Assembly (NCBI RefSeq): GCF_018614415.1
Contig: NZ_JAGGOO010000142.1
Span: forward strand, 1 to 34,543
Direction of reading: 5' to 3'
Source of the DNA: Streptomyces sp. ISL-12
GTDB taxonomy: Bacteria; Actinomycetota; Actinomycetes; Streptomycetales; Streptomycetaceae
Length of the DNA stretch: 34,543 bases
Each line of letters opens with the position of its first letter. The stretch's first letter is position 1. The notes beneath the pieces are model-generated. The model worked only from the letters and a program-made list of their open reading frames with translations, ran no database searches and was not told the DNA's origin. This document shows, piece after piece, positions 33,428 through 34,543 of the stretch. A program made the position numbers and the translations under genes.

Positions 33428-33448
33428 TCACAGCAGTCACAGCAGTCA
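33428..33448 (-). repeat. 9-bp tandem repeat giving three in-frame TGA stops
   Basis: CAGCAGTCA-type units place TGA at 33446, 33437 and 33428 in the same frame on the minus strand. The first ends the SUKH-4 gene. Confidence 0.8.
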
Positions 33449-34543
33449 CAGCAACCCGTCCCACATCTCCTCCAGCAGCACCGACCACCAGCTCTCCGGC
33501 GAACCGAGCGCCACCGCGTCCAACGCGGCCAACTGCGCCTGGAAATCGACGGTCCAGCGACCCGCCTGCTCCTGGTTCAACCCGTACCTCAGCCGCCACA
33601 TCCGCCCCAGCAGCGCCAGACAGCGCGCGAACTCCGGCAGCCCCGTGTTCACGAACTGCGGCGGCACCGGCGCACCACCCGGCCCGGCCTCCACCGGCAC
33701 CGCCACGATGTTCGCCGTCCCGTACTGCACGCAGATCGCCTTGCCGAAGTCACTGCCCACGACCAGGTACGACCCGGCGTCCGAGGCCGGCTGGACCCCC
33801 CGCTCCGCCGCCAGCTCCGCCAGCGTCGGCACCGGACGGCCCGGCTGCGCCTGCGCCCAGAAGAACGGTCCCATGTCCACCGGCAGCCCGGCCACCACCA
33901 GCGTGTGCGCCACGACCGGCGGCACCCCCTGCCGGTCCACCGCCGCCTGCTCGAACCGGAACACCCCCGGCCCGAACGCCGCCGCCATCTCCTGCCCGAT
34001 GCCCTCCGGCGGCAACGGCGGGGCCGGCTGCACCGCCGGCAACGGCGCGCGCACCGGCGCCGGACGCGCCGGACCGTCCGCGACCTGGTGCAACTCGCCC
34101 TGGTGACTCAGCAATTGGGCCATACCCTGCTGCCGGCTCGCGTGATCCGTGCCGTACGGCGCGATCGACGTGATCCGCGCCTGCGGCCACTGCTCCCGGA
34201 TCATCCGCGCACAGTAGGCGCCCGGCAGCTCACAGGACTCCAGCTCCGTGTGCAGCTCCAGCACCTGGTCCGGCGGCACGTTCATGGCCCGCAGCTCGTG
34301 GTAGATCTGCCACTCCGGGTGCGGGGTGCCCGGCGCGGACCGTCGGATCAGCTGCTGCTCGGAACCGTCCTGCGCCCGGTAGCGCAGCACCGCCTGGTAA
34401 CCGGGACCGACGGTCGGCTGCCCGGCGGGCCGCGGCGGATACCCGTACGCCGGCGGCGGCACGGGGGCTTGGGGCACCGGCGGGGGCGAGGTCTGCGGCT
34501 GAGGCTGGGGCTGGGGCTGCGGCTGGGGCTGGGGCTGCGGCTG
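33446..34543 (-). CDS. Deaminase-like domain fused to SUKH-4 immunity domain (5' end outside window)
   Basis: At least 365 residues; the N-terminus is beyond the right edge. Visible order: a Gln-Pro repeat (34478-34543, from a CTGGGG/CTGCGG hexamer), a Pro-rich linker (SPPPVPQAPVPPPAYGYPP), then a compact domain (AVLRYRAQDGSEQQLIRRS) containing HPEWQIYHEL and TELESCELPGAYCARMI. These supply an HxE and a C-x6-C, the zinc-site pattern of polymorphic-toxin deaminases such as the XOO_2897-like group. After an Ala/Pro linker comes a SUKH-4-like domain (MGPFFWAQAQPG, YLVVGSDFGKAICVQYG, NTGLPEFARCLALLGRMWRL). There is no signal peptide in the visible part. Toxin-like and immunity-like modules in one chain suggest a housekeeping or regulatory derivative rather than a secreted toxin. 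Deaminase assignment is by motif only. Confidence 0.7.
   Translation of the reverse strand, partial: QPQPQPQPQPQPQPQPQTSPPPVPQAPVPPPAYGYPPRPAGQPTVGPGYQAVLRYRAQDGSEQQLIRRSAPGTPHPEWQIYHELRAMNVPPDQVLELHTELESCELPGAYCARMIREQWPQARITSIAPYGTDHASRQQGMAQLLSHQGELHQVADGPARPAPVRAPLPAVQPAPPLPPEGIGQEMAAAFGPGVFRFEQAAVDRQGVPPVVAHTLVVAGLPVDMGPFFWAQAQPGRPVPTLAELAAERGVQPASDAGSYLVVGSDFGKAICVQYGTANIVAVPVEAGPGGAPVPPQFVNTGLPEFARCLALLGRMWRLRYGLNQEQAGRWTVDFQAQLAALDAVALGSPESWWSVLLEEMWDGLL

Overview
The window is from a high-GC actinomycete, almost certainly Streptomyces. GC is about 72% in typical coding stretches, third codon positions are almost all G or C, GTG and TTG starts are common, and several neighbourhoods are streptomycete in character: a SurA-like lipoprotein beside mazG, mfd followed by an FtsX/MacB-type ABC exporter, a DUF485/acetate-symporter pair, and an XRE regulator with tiny divergent companions.

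Layout. (1) Positions 1-1043, minus strand: the N-terminus of a MazG-type pyrophosphohydrolase and a SurA-N lipoprotein. (2) Positions 1199-16103: a polymorphic-toxin island. A 3234-residue secreted RHS/YD-repeat protein carries a pretoxin-HINT domain and a C-terminal HYD1-like ADP-ribosyltransferase-type tip. A translationally coupled small gene, the likely immunity protein, follows it. Two paralogous secreted tachylectin-like beta-propeller proteins bracket the locus in opposite orientation, and their 3' ends form a near-identical 280-bp inverted repeat. The toxin tip plus immunity gene is only about 56% GC, the usual sign of an exchanged cassette. (3) Positions 16195-21160: a secreted HNH-nuclease lipoprotein, an orphan MT0933-type antitoxin and mfd. 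(4) Positions 21282-24494: an XRE-TPR regulator leading a minus-strand operon with two SLOG/DprA-like nucleotide-binding proteins and a damaged reading frame. Divergent from it are three very small proteins, and 16-bp direct repeats 22 bp apart lie between the two. (5) Positions 24593-32338: an ABC exporter (ATPase and permease), a DHA2 drug exporter, and a DUF485-SSS symporter pair. (6) Positions 32439-34543: a DivIVA/FilP-like coiled-coil protein and a deaminase/SUKH-4 fusion that runs off the right end.

Functional reading. The toxin island is the most interesting part. A cell-surface or secreted RHS shell would carry an ART toxin that HINT releases, with immunity encoded directly downstream. 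The two exported lectins share regulation or history with the shell and may help it bind glycans; this is inference. The deaminase/SUKH-4 fusion, the orphan antitoxin and the SLOG pair are further conflict-type genes in the same 34 kb. The 28-34 kb segment is also rich in tandem repeats, three of which span the stop codons of the genes there.

Terminator-like hairpins are clear after the immunity gene, between lectin 2 and the HNH gene, between the antitoxin and mfd, before mfd, and after the small-protein operon. I see no rRNA, tRNA, insertion sequence or CRISPR array.
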